DNA of 64,000 bases from Arachis hypogaea (GCF_003086295.3 NC_092051.1:11524810-11588809); one strand, 5' to 3'. Shown: positions 1 through 11,411, counted from the first letter of the stretch. Notes: generated by a model from the sequence alone, not told the origin. Program-made: numbers and translations.

Positions 1-92
1 AACTTGTTCGATTCGTTATATGAACGATGTTGTTAAAAAGAATTTATGATGGGTTTATATTTATAAAATATGGGGACACACACATATATATA
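1..92 (+). repeat. Outer part of the left arm of a long inverted repeat
   Basis: This stretch is the near reverse complement of about 12330-12458: both contain GTTCGATTCGTTATATGAAC and the run ATATGGGGACACA on opposite strands. The arm is cut by the window edge on the left and by a retrotransposon insertion at 93 on the right. It resumes at 9226. The true outer terminus of the element is not visible here, so its superfamily cannot be settled. Confidence 0.8.
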
Positions 93-499
93 TGTTCGGT
101 AGGTCGGTTACCAGACGGTTCGGGTCAGGATCTGGGGTGAAGGAAGGGGGTCGTCTGGTTACGGTCTTCCAGTCCGGGAGATGCGAGGTCCCGAGCACTT
201 CGTGTGAGAAAAAGGGGGGATGCCACCTGCAAAGACACTCCGACGCTCTTGTCAGAATATGTGCAGGCGGAATGAGGGTGGTGTAGGGATGTGACGTACC
301 TTGGGGGAAGAGCCAGTCTTTCCCTTATATACATGTCAGTATTGGGCCCCTCTGGAGGGCAGGCCCATATTCTCAAGGACGCTGTTTCATAGCTGCGGGA
401 GAGCCGTACGGGACGCGTGTCCGGGTCGATTGAGAGGCGCGTAGTCGGGCTGGGTGGAGCTCGGGTCATGTTGACCCGCGGGAATCCAGGGCCGTAACA
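93..499 (-). repeat. 3' LTR of the Tat element
   Basis: 407 bp, starting TGTTACGG and ending CCGAACA on the minus strand, with intact TG...CA ends. It is about 96-97% identical to the 5' LTR by eye. A TATA-like segment lies at about 323-334 on the minus strand. Confidence 0.93.
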
Positions 500-512
500 G
501 TGCCCCCGACGC
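500..512 (-). other. Polypurine tract
   Basis: Immediately before the 3' LTR the minus strand reads GTCGGGGGCAC, a G-rich tract in the position where plus-strand DNA synthesis is primed. A related tract, GTAGAGGCAC, precedes the LTR of the second Tat element at 62026. Confidence 0.6.
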
Positions 513-659
513 GCCAGTGATGGTCGTGAGGCGATCGGTGGCGCGTAATGCCCTCGTTCGTGCGTTGTCGCCGAGTCGGCTGACCGTGGGAGAGGCGCGT
601 CTCTTGTGCGCGTGTCTCTTGGTCTGCTGAGGCGTTCGTTCGTCGCTTCGTTCTTCGCG

Positions 660-1119
660 CTGAGCATTAAATGCTCATAATGAGTTTAAAAAAACCCCGC
701 GCGCAAAGACCATTTTGTCCCTGTCTCTTTCCGCGCTCCTTGTGGTGGTTTTTAAACAGTTTCTTTCTCTTTTCCTCTTACCCTTGCTATTTTCACCTTC
801 CTCTCTCCCTGATATCCAAAATTTCCTGTTCGAGCCCTCTCGTGCCTCATTTTTCCTCTCAAGTTCCTGCAACCAATTCAGGTAATTTTTGCTTCCTATT
901 CCCTTGTGTATACGCTATGTTTTACTGCTGCGTAGTTGTTGTTTGCGATTGTTGCATGCTTAGTTTACTTTTGCCGAATGACTTTCCAATGGTGGGGTAG
1001 ATGAATTAAGGGAGGGGTACCATTCCTGGGTAGGTTTTAGGTGATTTGTGTGATAGGCGTAGCTTTTAACCGTATTCGGCCATGATTTGAGTTTGAAAAG
1101 GTGTAGTTTCTGGGTTTCT
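660..1119 (+). promoter_or_regulatory. Leader region of the antisense gene
   Basis: Upstream of the antisense start codon lies a pyrimidine-rich stretch (about 720-870) such as plant 5' leaders have. A TATA-like GTTTAAAAAAA lies at about 685-695. A consensus donor CAG/GTAATT at 879-887 and an acceptor-like GTGTAG ending at 1106 suggest a leader intron of about 225 bp. This is inference from base composition and splice motifs; no transcript is visible. Confidence 0.4.
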
Positions 1120-3002
1120 ATGGACTCCCGACCTCATAGTCTAACGGAGTGGTACCCCGCTGTAGGTATGCCTCGCATCGTTTCCCGGTCTTCTGGATCT
1201 GGCGCGGCCTACGACTCGTACGCCTGGGTGACTGACGATATAAGGAGCTCGCCCAACCAAATGGATTTGGAGGAGTTGACCGAGTTCCGGCGAGTCGGCT
1301 ACTTATGTGGGGGGACGGACGAGGAGGCCAACTATGAGACCGTTGTTCCCGCCCCCCACGAGCGTATTTATGAGCTCAACTTCCACTCTCCTTGTGTCCC
1401 CGATTGGATTTGATTTTACAAGTCCATGTTCACACAAGTTGGCGTTCGGATACCGTTCTCTGATTTTCAAATGGCGCTGCTGAACCGGATATCCGTCTCC
1501 CCCTCTCAACTTCATCCGAACAGCTGGGCCTCGATCCGCTGCTTCGAAATGGTTTGCGAGCACCTAGAGCTGCCGGTGTCAGTGGACGTCTTCCTCTTCT
1601 ACTTCAGCCTTACCAACCCTTCCAAACAGGGGAAGGCGAGGAAAGGGTTTCTCTCTTTCTGTTCTGCCCAGGGTAGGAGAATTTTTGGCCTTTTTGAGGA
1701 CTCCTACCATGGTTTTAAAGACAAGTATTTCAAAGTTCGTCCTGTCAAAGGTCGTCACCCCTTCTGGTTGTCGTTGGAGGGGGAGCGCCTTATCCAGACT
1801 TATTGGAGTTTTGGGGCGGAGTCGAATCCCTTCATCAAGGTGACGTACAAGAGGTTGGCCAAATAGCTGACGTACTTTTTGCCATTTTTGAAAAGAACCC
1901 CGTGAACCCTCATCTTCTTATGGGTGAACGGGAGGCCGCCAGGAGCTATATCCGTGAGTTGTCTTCTTTGTTTGCTTACGTTTGTTTATTGTTATTTTCT
2001 TTTCCCGATCTAACGACTAATGTGCCTGTTGTTTGCTGTAGTGGAAATGTCTGCCACCGTGACTGGTCTTGAGAATCTGATGAAGACCTTTTTTGAAGCG
2101 AGTGACGACGAGAATGCCGAAGAAAATGATGCCGGTAAGTCGGGGGGTCCTTCTGGGGAGAAGGAGAATCAGGCTGTGCCTTCTCCCCAGGATACCGGCG
2201 TGTCGGAGAAACAGACTGCAGGGGTCCAGGCTTCCCCTATTCGTGAGGAGGGGCCCGCTGAAGGGCACGCGTCCTTCACCCCCAAGCCGGATAGCGACGT
2301 GGAGCTCATCCATACTCCCAAGAGGCAGAGGATGTCTTCCAGCCCGGAAGGGGCCCTTACTATAATGGAAAGGAACTTTGATGCTACCAAATTTATTGAC
2401 TCACAGCTGATACCCGGGACGGAGGAGCATTTTCATGGGACCGATTTGTCCGGGCAGGCGAGGTGGATGTACCGGACCTTGCTTCGTGGAGCCGTGATAG
2501 CTCGGAAGGCTGAATTCGAGTTATCGGGGATGGAGGCGCTCCGGAGGAAGCTTGAATCCTCTGTTAAAGCGAACAATGACTTCAAGGCCCAAGTTGAACT
2601 CCTCCAGGGTCAGCTGTCCGAGATGGGGGAAAGCTTAGTGCTTCTGAGGAGAAAGCGTCATTCGTTGCGGAGAGGTTGAAGGCATCCGATGAGACCGTGG
2701 CCCGGCTGCTTGAGCGTGAGATGACCTTGGAGGGTCAGCTGAATGCCGCTCAGGGTCGGGTTGCCGTCTTGGAGAAAGAGCGGGAGCAGGCCGTCTCAGA
2801 GGCAAAAACCGCTAAAGTCGAAGCCGCAGAGCTTAAGAAGAAGCTCAAAGTGACCAAGGAGCAAGGGAAGAACGCCATCTCAATGACCGAAGATGCCCTG
2901 AAGGCTCAGCTAAAGATCGCAGCTCCTGATTTCGACACATCGTCAATTGGCGTTTTCAAGACTATCCAGGACGGAAAGATTGTTGACATGCCGAGGAAGT
3001 GA
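1120..3002 (+). pseudogene. Antisense gene of the Tat element (gypsy-type transposon domain plus coiled coil), with intron
   Basis: Encoded opposite to gag-pol, between pol and the 3' LTR. ATG at 1120; the protein reads through an acidic and aromatic N-terminal part, then a domain resembling the Pfam family called putative gypsy type transposon (PF04195), for example SQLHPNSWASIRCFEMVCEH near 1500-1560 and GDSYHGFKD-like text (EDSYHGFKDKYFKVRP) near 1700. An intron of 88 bp at 1954-2041 (GTGAGT...TGTAG) joins two exons in frame. After it come an acidic, Ser-rich stretch, a bipartite basic segment (PKRQRM) and a long coiled coil to the stop at 3000-3002. Breaks: in-frame TGA at 1411-1413, a frameshift between about 1803 and 1860, and one near 2635. 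Function is unknown. The related gene at 59283-61111 supports this being a real, conserved gene of the lineage. Confidence 0.82.
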
Positions 3003-3493
3003 GATCTTGTAACTTGGGATATTTTGTAACGCATTTGCTGAACAACTTATTGCTCGTTTTTTGTTTTGACTCTTTATAAGTTATACTTATTCAGTCGTTC
3101 GGCCGGGTTGCCGTTTACTATATTTGTTGTCGTTATTTCTCTCGGGGGTGGGCTCGCGCCCGTTTTCCCGTTTTATGTTTGTTATGGCTTGGATCGCCGT
3201 GGTCGTGTTGTCGTCGTAGTTGGCTCTGGCCATAAGGAAGATGGCCCCCGGGGTGATCAGTCCCGGTCTGCCGTTTTACGGCGCGCTCGTGCGCGGTGCA
3301 CGTAGGAAAGTGGTAGACAAGTACGAAAATTTTTGACAAGTATGAGTTAATCGTTAGCTAAGCAAATTAATCAATATGGCGAGTATTTGATAAAATAAAA
3401 AGGTAGATCATCATGCGAACAAAGCGAGTATTTACTATTTGTTTGGGTTCTCAGGTCGGCGAGTCGTCTGGTCATGAGTAGAACCTTCTTAGG
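3003..3493. other. Spacer between the antisense gene and the pol 3' end
   Basis: No reading frame of note. It lies between the antisense gene's stop and the end of the integrase frame, so the two genes converge here. It presumably holds both 3' ends; no clear AATAAA signal was found on the plus strand other than AATAAAAAGG near 3396. Confidence 0.5.
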
Positions 3494-5146
3494 CTACCCG
3501 CATTCCATGTTCTGGGTATTTCCTTGCCGTCGAGTCTTTCGAGCTTGTAAGCACCTTTGCCGAGTACCTCCCTTACCCTGTAGGGACCTTTCCAGTTTAC
3601 CGCCAGCTTGCCTTCCCCTGTGGTCGTCGTTGCGTCGCAGGACGAGGTCCCTTTCCTCGAAATCTCGTTTGAGGACTTTAGCGTTGTAACGCAGGGCTAT
3701 TCTTTGTTTCAACGCTGTTTCTGATAAGTGAGCCATCTCCCTTGTTTCCTCGACCAGGTCCTTTTCGACCGCTTCGCTCATTCCCGCGAGTAGTAGTCGG
3801 GGGCTCGGTTCGCCGATTTCGACGGGTATCACTGCATCGACCCCGTATGTTAGGCGAAAAGGAGTTTCCCCCGTGGCGCTTTGTTCGGTTGTCTGGTAGG
3901 ACCATAGGACGGAGGCGAGTTCGTCAACCCATGTTCCTTTCTTATTGTCTAGGCGCTTCTTTAGACCAAGAAGGATGACTTTGTTTGCAGCTTCTACCTG
4001 CCCGTTTGTTTGGGGATGTTCTACCGAAGAGAACCTCTGTTTTATCCCTAGGCCAGAGAGGAACTCCATGAACTTCTTGTCTGTGAATTGGGTCCCATTA
4101 TCTGAGATAACGACCTCCGGGATACCGAAACGGGTTATTATCTGCCTCCACATGAACTTCCGGCAGTTGGAGGACGATATCGTAGCCAGCGGTTCAGCCT
4201 CCACCCATTTGGTGTAGTAGTCAATGGCGACAATGAGGTATTTGACTTGTCTTGGGCCGATCGGGAAAGGCCCCAGGAGGTCGACTCCCCATTGTGCGAA
4301 AGGTCGAGTAGTCGTCAGAGAGCTTAGCTCGGAGGCTGGTGCCTTGTGGAAGTTGGCGTTTTGTTGACACTTTATGCACCTTTTGACAAATTCCCTTGAG
4401 TCTTTCATCATTGTTGGCCAATAGTACCCGGCTCGGATGAGCTTCCTTGCTAGGGCTTTGCCCCCGATGTGGTGCCCGCAACACCCCTCATGGACTTCTC
4501 TAAGCACGTAGTCCGTTTGGTCGGGGTGCAAGCACTTCAATAGGGGCTGGTTGAGTCCCTTTTTGAATAGTTGTCCCTGTATGATTGCGTATCTGGCCGC
4601 CTCCCTTCTTAAAACTTTGGCCGCTTTCTCATCTTCAAGCAACTTGCCGAGTTCCAGGAAGTTAGTGATGGGGTCTAGCCATGAGGGGCTCAACTTCGTC
4701 AAGTGGAGGGCGACCGTTGGTTCCTTCACCATGCCTTGGATGAGGGACCGGTTACCCGATCCTGGTTTTGTGCTCGCCAGCTTGGACAGGAGGTCCGCGC
4801 GTGTGTTCTTTTCTCTTGGGACGTGTTGGACGATGACTTCCTGGAACTGACTTGTTATTTCTTTAACCTTTTCCAAGTATTTTTGTAGGAGGGGGTCCCG
4901 GGCCTGGTAGCTTCCGTTTACCTGCGAGGTGACAACTTGTGAGTCGCTGCATACTTCGACCTTTGTCGCCCCGACTTCCCGAGCTAATATCAGTCCGCCC
5001 AAGAGAGCCTCATATTCTGCTTGGTTGTTCGATACTGGGAACTCGAACTTAGTCGATTGCTCATAGATGACTCCTGTTGGGCTTTCTAGGATTACCCTGC
5101 TCCCCCAGACGTTTGGTTGGAGGCCCCGTCGACGTAGAGCCTCCAT
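3494..5146 (-). pseudogene. Second RNase H domain and integrase of the Tat polyprotein
   Basis: A 550-residue frame. Residues 1-130 are an RNase H of the extra (archaeal-like) kind typical of Tat elements, with catalytic-type E44, D68 and D118. The first catalytic Asp lies just upstream in another frame because of a one-base frameshift near 5093-5106. Integrase follows: zinc-binding residues H219, H225, C257 and C260, and the catalytic triad D289, D349 and E385 with D,D(35)E spacing. The integrase C-terminal segment is recognisable to about residue 510. A further frameshift around 3620-3640 makes the last 40 or so residues nonsense. No chromodomain is seen. The ATG at 5146 is internal to the polyprotein and is not a genuine start. 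Confidence 0.92.
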
Positions 5147-5265
5147 CGTGTGCCTGTTTCCTCTGGGGGGTCTCCCGTCACCTCAACCAGAAAGTCTGCC
5201 ATTGCCTGGGCTTTGATTGCGTGTCGGGGTTCATACTGTAGGTCATATTGGGAGAGCTCGATGGC

Positions 5266-8250
5266 CTAGGTCATCATCCTACCAGCCAAGTCAGGTTTTT
5301 GTAGTACTTGGCGAATCGCCTGATCCGTCCTCACGACTATACGATGGCTCTGGAAGTATTGTCTTAACCTTCGGGAGGAGATTAGGAGTGCCAGCGCCAG
5401 CTTTTCCAGCTTGCTGTACCTCAGCTCTGGTCCTTGGAAAACCCTGCTCACGAAGTAAACGGGTTGTTGGGTCTTCCCCTCTTCTCTAACGAGCACTGCG
5501 GCAAGCGCTTCCTCGGTTACTGATAGGTAGAGATAGAGCGGTTCTCCGGCCCGGGGTTTCCCGAGAACTGGTGGTGCCGCTAAGATCTCCTTGAAGTGGT
5601 TGAATGCCTCTTCGCACGCTGGGGTCCATTCGAACGTCATTCCCTTTCTCATTAGGTTGAAGAAAGGTAGGGCTCTTGCTGCCGACGCTCCGAGGAATCG
5701 GGATAAAGCCGTTAGCCTCCCGGCAAGTCGTTGGACGTCCTTAATACAACCCGGGCTCTTCATCTGGATAACTGCTTGGCACTTCTCGGGGTTGGCTTCC
5801 ACTCCTCTTTGAGTGATCATGAATCCCAGGAACTTTCCGGCCTCCATGGCAAACGCGCACTTGAGCGGATTAAGCCTCATGCCGTGCTGCCTTAGTGACG
5901 AAAAAACGCCATCAAGGTCGCTCAGGAGGTCGTCGGGTCGCGCGGTCTTCGCGAGTATGTCATCCACGTAGACTTCTACTGTTTTGCCTATGAGTTCACT
6001 GAATATCTTGTTCATCAGCCTTTGGTACGTGGCCCCCTCATTTTTCAAACCGAAAGGCATTACCCTGTAACAATAGATTCCCCCTGGCGTTATAAACGCC
6101 GTTTTCAACTCGTCGGGTCGGTGCATCGGTATCTGATTGTATCCTGAGTAGGCGTCCATGAAGCTCAGATACCGGTACCCCGCCGCTGCGTCGACGAGTG
6201 CGTCAATGTTAGGCAGGGGGTAGCAATCCTTGGGGCACGCCTTGTTGAGGTCAGAGTAGTCTACGCACATTCTCCATCTCCCATTGTGTTTTTTAACCAG
6301 GACCATGTTCGACAACCAAGTCGAGTAGTCCAGTTCCCGGATGAACCCTGCTTCGAGGAGGCTGGCCGTCTGCCTGGCTACCTCTTCTGCCCTTTCCTGC
6401 GACATCTTTCTCCTCCTCTGGGCCACTGGCTTGGTTCCCGCTTTGACGGCCAGATGATGCGATACAAGCCGGGGATCTATCCCGGGCATATCGGCAGGCG
6501 TCCAGGCAAAGAGGTCGGCATTAGCCCTGATCATTTCCATCAAAGGCTCCTTCATCTCATGGGGGAGGTTTCTGTTTATGAATGTGAATTTATCGTCCTC
6601 CTCGCCGACCCTGAACTTTTCCAAGTCTCCTTCTGGCTCTGGTCTGGGTTTGTCGTCTATCCTGGCGTCCAGGTCGGCAAGGAAGACCCCAGATGCTTCT
6701 TTGGACTTTTTCCTGAGAGAAAGGCTGGCGTGGTCGCAAGCGACCGCCGTTTCCAAGTCGCCTTTGATGGATCCTACGGATCCGTCATCAGTGATGAACT
6801 TCATCACCAGTAGCTTTGTACTAATAGCCGCCCCCAGGTCATTGATGGTTTTTCTTCCCAGGATGATGTTATTAGACGTGGAATCTCGTAATATTACAAA
6901 GTCTGCCATGACTGTTCGTCGCTTCTGCCCCTGTCCCACGGAGGTCGGGAGTGAGATGATTCCATCCGGCTTGATGAAATGGTCCCCTAACCCTACCACA
7001 CTGTGCTGGTGGGTCGTCAGGTCGGCGTCTCTTAGTCTCAGGACATCGAAAACGTTTCGAAACATGATGTTTGAGTCTGTCCCCATATCTACCAGGATTC
7101 GCTTGACGAGGCCCGTTCCGACCCTGGCCGTGATGACCATGGGCGGACTTTCTGGCGCCTCGTCAAACCATTGGTCCTCTGGTCCGAAGGAGATGGGTGG
7201 GAACCCCCGGGAACCCCTAACAGACGAGGTGGAGATCGCTAGGACCTTGGCGTCTTTTTTCCATGCCGACCTTGACCTTGGGGCGGTGTTCCTAGCCGTC
7301 ACCACGTTTACCACCGTGAGGTCGTGGTCGTCACCCTCTGGTTCCTGTCGTCGCCTTATTGACCGGGATCTGTTTTCGCTATCGTGGTCCCGGCTGCGTC
7401 TCCTTGGCTCCCTTATAAGGTGGGAGAAATCGGCGAGTTTCCCATCCCTGATAGCTTGTTCCAGGGCGTCTTTTAGGTCGAAGCAGTCTTGGGTCTTGTG
7501 CCCATAACCCTTGTGATACTCGCAGTAGAGGTTCTTATTTCCTCCCGTCCTGTCCTTCAGAGGTCGGGGCTTTGACAGTATCCCCTTTTCCGCTATCTGT
7601 TGGTAAACTTCGGTGATTGATGCCGTGAGGGGGGTATAGTTGGTGAACTTCCCAACTCGGGGGAACGGTTTGGGTGCTTTACTCGGACCGCCATCCCTGG
7701 CGTGTTCCTTTGGTTTTTCTCTGCCTTCATAGTGCCGGCCTTGGTTGTAAGCGGGCTGCCGTTTGTTGGCAGCCATGACCCGGCTGACTTCTTCGTCATT
7801 GATGTACTCTTTGGCCACGCACTGGATCTCTTGCATTGTCCAAACGGACTTTGTGGTGAGGTGCTTCCTGAAGTCCTCATTCGAGAGCCCGTTCGTCAAG
7901 CACAGACTTGCCACGGAGTCCGTCAGACCGTCGATTTTCAAGCACTCGTCATTGAAACGGTCCAGGTACTTCCTGGTCGACTTCCCGGGTCTTTGTGTCA
8001 CTCCTAGCAAATTGATTGGATGTTTGGCTTTGACAATCCTGGTCGTGAATTGAGCCAAGAAGGCGTGGCTGATGTCGGAGAATTGGGTCACCGAGCCCTG
8101 CGGGAGGTTGTTGAACCACCGTATCGCTGGGCCCGCCAAGGTGACCGGGAAGGCTCGACATCTGACCTCGTCTCCCACCCCTTCTAGGTTCATCCTGGCC
8201 TCGAAAGCCGTCAAGTGTTCCAGGGGATCTTGTGTTCCATCGTACTTCAT
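5266..8250 (-). pseudogene. Gag, protease and reverse transcriptase part of the Tat polyprotein
   Basis: This 994-residue frame continues the upstream gag frame after its stop. Residues 1-160 form the retrotransposon gag domain (AFPVTLAGPAIRWFNNLP). A zinc knuckle variant, C-x2-H-x4-H-x4-C, spans residues 243-256. The aspartic protease active site is at 388, where Asp is followed by Met-Gly rather than the usual Thr/Ser-Gly, so protease activity is doubtful. The flap-side motif ILGR follows. Reverse transcriptase covers about 610-800, with the catalytic YVDD at 761-764. The first RNase H-like connection domain runs to the end. The frame ends in a TAG at 5266-5268, after which the same frame clearly continues as the second RNase H domain. 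This supplies virion core, processing and reverse-transcription functions in an intact copy; this copy is dead. Confidence 0.93.
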
Positions 8251-8484
8251 GTCCGTTAGCTTGTCAAAATGTTTCGGCAGCCGGACCTCGAGTACGGAAC
8301 GGTGGAAGGGGGTCGCTCCTATTATGACGGGTACCCGGGTAGTTCTTCTCAGTTCATCGCTCTCCCGACGGGCGTCCTCTTCGCCCCTGTTCGACGCACA
8401 ACGCCGCTCGTGTTGGGTGTAGATAATGGGGTCCCGACTTTTTCTTCTGGCCCGCCTCCGCCCTCCCGTGCTCTCCGATTCGTA

Positions 8485-8793
8485 TTAGGGGCTGTGTGTG
8501 CGCCTCGAGCGGCTCCTTGAACGGGAGCGAGTGGGGCTCTGCTTCGGGGTGCGCTGGTCGTGTTCTCTTTCTGCTAGCCTGCGTTCCAAGTCTTGCATCC
8601 TATGGCATAGCTCTTGCATTATCTTTGCGTGGTTGTCGCCAGTCCCTCCGAAGGGGCGTCTTTCGTGAGTTTGCGTCGTGTCCCTTGGAGGCGACCTCTG
8701 TTGTTGTCGAGTTTCCATCGGAACGACGCCTCCTCCAGGCACAGGGGGCGCGGCCTCGCAGCCTGTCCCAGTTTGGACTAGCACGAAGTCCAT
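8485..8793 (-). pseudogene. Gag N-terminal segment, ended by a premature stop
   Basis: The reading frame opens with ATG at 8793, 8 bases inside the end of the primer-binding site, and runs 102 codons to an in-frame TAA at 8485-8487. The same frame continues after the stop into the 5266-8250 frame, so this is the amino-terminal part of one polyprotein. Visible features are a glutamine- and arginine-rich stretch, a short possible coiled coil around QELCHRMQDLERRLAERE and an Arg-Ser repeat tail. Such RS-rich segments before the gag domain are common in plant gypsy elements. I infer that the stop arose after insertion. Confidence 0.75.
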
Positions 8794-8800
8794 GGACGTT

Positions 8801-8817
8801 CCCCACAGACGGCGCCA
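8801..8817 (-). other. Primer-binding site
   Basis: Directly inside the 5' LTR, after one T, the minus strand reads TGGCGCCGTCTGTGGGG. The first eight bases complement a tRNA 3' end of the type ...GGCGCCA, as used by many plant gypsy elements. The match to tRNA-Asp weakens after the first nine bases, so the exact primer tRNA is uncertain. Confidence 0.75.
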
Positions 8818-8818
8818 A

Positions 8819-9221
8819 TGTTCGGTAGGTCGGTTACCGGACGGTTCGGGTCAAGATCTGGGGTGAAGGAAGGGGGTCGTCTGGTCACGGTCTTCCAGTC
8901 CGGGAGATGCGAGGTCCCGAGCACTTCGTGTGAGAAAAAGGGGGGATGCCACCTGCAAAGACACTCCGACGCTCTTGTCAGAATATGTGCAGGCGGAATG
9001 AGGGTGGTGTAGGGATGTGATGTACCTTGGGGGAAGAGCCAGTCTTCCCCTTATATACATGTCAGTATTGGGCCCCTCTGGAGGGCAGGCCCATATTCTC
9101 AAGGACGCTGTCTCATAGCTACGGGAGAGCCATACGGGATGCGTGTCCGGGTCGGTTGAGAGGCGCGTAGTCGGGCCGGGTGGAGCTCGGGTCGGGTTGA
9201 CCCGCGGGAATCCAGGGCCGT

Positions 9222-9225
<4 letters not shown>
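8819..9225 (-). repeat. 5' LTR of the Tat element
   Basis: Direct repeat of 93-499. On the minus strand it begins TATTACGG (expected TG mutated to TA) and ends ACCGAACA. A TATA-like TATATAAGG lies on the minus strand at about 9050-9060, a plausible promoter for the genomic RNA. The LTR holds CACTCCGACGCTC, a motif also seen in the LTR fragment near 54790. Confidence 0.93.
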
Positions 9226-9262
<37 letters not shown>

Positions 9263-10205
9263 TATTTTTTGAATAAATCATAATAATATTTTGATATTAA
9301 AACATAAATTTATTTTTTAATTGATTGTAGTGTCTTATTTTAATTATAGAGAGAATTTAAAGTATTTTTTATTTTAGTGAATAATAATATATACTATTTC
9401 TAAATTTATTTCAAAAATACATGTTGCAAATATAAAATTGGACACATTGATACGTAATAATATTTAGGTGTGTCTAAGTATATCTAAAAAAAATTATTAT
9501 TTTTTATTAAGACACAGTTGAACACATATTACCACGTATATTTCAATTTTTTAAATTTAAACTTCTTATTTCTTAAAGTAGTCCGTTTGTTTAACTTGAT
9601 TAATTAAAATTACTTATTTTAATATGTTTCTGCAACCTTAATTTTTTAATACTTTTAAAATTAAAAAATATAAAACTTAAAATTATTTGTTTTCAAATAT
9701 TTAATGATTTTACTAAGGGTAAAGTATATTTCTTGTTCCTGAAATTTGACAAAAATTTCAAAAATACCCCTACATTTTATTTTATTTCAATTTTGTCCCA
9801 AGAGTTTTCGTTTTGTATCAAATATATACCCTCCATAGCTAAATCTTCAAAAAGTTTAAGACCAATCTAACAATAATGTATGAAAATTATACTTGGTTTG
9901 CTTGTGTTAAAGATTGTTCTTATGAAATTGTTGTTGAATTGGTCTTTAATTTTTTAAAAATTAGCTGTCAGGAGTATATTTGATGTAAATCGAAAATTTT
10001 TAGGACAAAATTGAAACAGAATAAAACTTAAGGATATATCCGCAATTGAACCTTCTCTTTTTAATCATATTTCTATGTAAAAAATTCAATAAAAATATTT
10101 CTTTCACACTTTTAAACTTATTTATTTCTAAAATTTTTGTAAACCAACTTTTCCTAAATAAAAAAAATAAAAGAATACAAATTAAAATAATACAAAAATA
10201 AAAAC
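9226..10205 (+). repeat. Inner part of the left arm of the long inverted repeat
   Basis: Reverse-complement match to 11412-12330, roughly 90% or better by eye. Shared landmarks: TTAGGTGTGTCTA near 9470 and its complement near 12110; AACGGACTACTTTAAG near 12000 against its complement near 9575; AAGTTGGTTTACAAAAATTT near 11440 against its complement at 10135-10155. Within the arm, 9716-10045 is itself an imperfect palindrome, with TTTTGTCCCAAGAGTTTTCG facing GAAAATTTTTAGGACAAAA. It therefore carries an older foldback element that was duplicated together with the arm. It is very AT-rich and has no gene. Confidence 0.85.
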
Positions 10206-10227
10206 ATTTCCTAACCAACTTTTTTAT

Positions 10228-10545
10228 TTTTTTTATGGACATCTTTATTTTTCGGACATCTTTAATTAAAAAATAATTAAAAAATACTTATTTTTTAATT
10301 TAAAAGATTAGTTTATCCAAATTAAATAAAATTGTTGACTTAAATTACATCTATTAATAAAAAGCACAGTAGCATTGGCCTTTGAAAAATTATTGAAAAA
10401 TTATTTAAATAGATATCATTTAAGTCAACAATTTTATTTAATTTGAATAAACTAATCTTTTAAATTAAAAAATAAGCATTTTTTAATTATTTTTTAATTA
10501 AAGATGTCCAAAAAATAAAAATGTCCACAAAAAAATAAAGAAGAA
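10228..10545. repeat. Nested small inverted repeat in the spacer
   Basis: About 110 bp arms, 10236-10345 and 10425-10538, are reverse complements. Both carry AAGATTAGTTTAT or its complement, TTGTTGACTTAAAT, and a paired GACATCTTTA. This looks like a MITE or foldback element sitting between the arms of the larger inverted repeat. Confidence 0.75.
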
Positions 10546-11411
10546 AGCACCTTCTATAAAAAAAAAATAATAATAATAAAAGAAGAAAGTACATTTTGAG
10601 CTATACACCTATTCTAATGGAGAAAGTTTTTTTTTAGATTTTCAACTCTTCTTAATTTTAGACAAAAAATTTGACAACTAAAATAATGACGGCTTAAGTG
10701 TCTAGTAAAAAATACTTCATTAATTCATTTAAAAAAAATATAGTATTATATATTCAGTAAAAAATATACCAATGAATAAATAAATAAATAAATAATATAT
10801 AAATATAATACGATGATATTATATAATTAAGTCATTTTAATTAGTAACTAAGTTCAATTAAATTATTTTAATAACTTATGAGAGACACACAAAAAATAAT
10901 AATTAAATTTAATTATAAAAATAATTTATTCACGTTTTATATATATATATATATATATTAAGAAATGACACAGTATATATAACATTGATTATTTAGTCGG
11001 TATCAGGAATATTAAAAAAATTTTATCTGATGAAATTCTTTTATTTAAGAATAACAATAATTAAAAGAACTTTTATTCTATGTATTTTAATATTAAAAAT
11101 AAATTTTCGAAGATTTTTAATGATCTTTCTTTTATAAGTGAACCAAAATTCTTTAAATTTTGAATCCGAAATCCTAAACATTCAATCGAAATCAATAAAA
11201 TTTTAACTTTAAATCTCAAATTCTTAACCTTTTAACCTAAAACCCAAATCTTAATACCATAAATGATAAATTTGTTCTACATTTACGTATTCGATTCGCG
11301 AATCTGCAGATCTACACAATAATAATTAAAAAATAAATAAATATATGTATATTTGGTATTACATTTACTTGTTTATATGTTTTAGTTAGTAATTATTATT
11401 CGTATATTGTA
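10546..11411. other. AT-rich spacer of the long inverted repeat
   Basis: No reading frame above background. It holds an (AT)n run at about 10939-10959 and otherwise plain AT-rich sequence. Confidence 0.6.

Larger units (their letters stand above)
93..9225 (-). mobile_element. Ty3/gypsy Tat-lineage LTR retrotransposon, complete but decayed
   Basis: A full-length element of 9133 bp bounded by two 407 bp LTRs (93-499 and 8819-9225) and a perfect 5 bp TSD, ATATA, at 88-92 and 9226-9230. The coding direction is minus: 5' LTR, primer-binding site, gag, protease, reverse transcriptase, two RNase H-like domains, integrase, purine tract, 3' LTR. Order RT-RH-INT, the absence of a chromodomain, the second RNase H domain and an antisense gene after pol fit the plant Tat lineage. 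The LTRs differ at about 14 of 407 positions by my reading, nearly all transitions. The gag-pol frame has two stops and at least two frameshifts, so the copy is not autonomous. It interrupts the left arm of the flanking long inverted repeat and is therefore younger than it. Confidence 0.95.

Noticed and set aside
125..667. 180-codon minus-strand frame across the 3' LTR
   Set aside because: It covers the LTR and purine tract. LTR sequence is conserved for other reasons, and part of the frame recurs in the other LTR (8851-9102).
6578..7507. 309-codon plus-strand open frame
   Set aside because: It lies opposite the gag-protease-RT frame of the Tat element and shows shadow composition with no domain.
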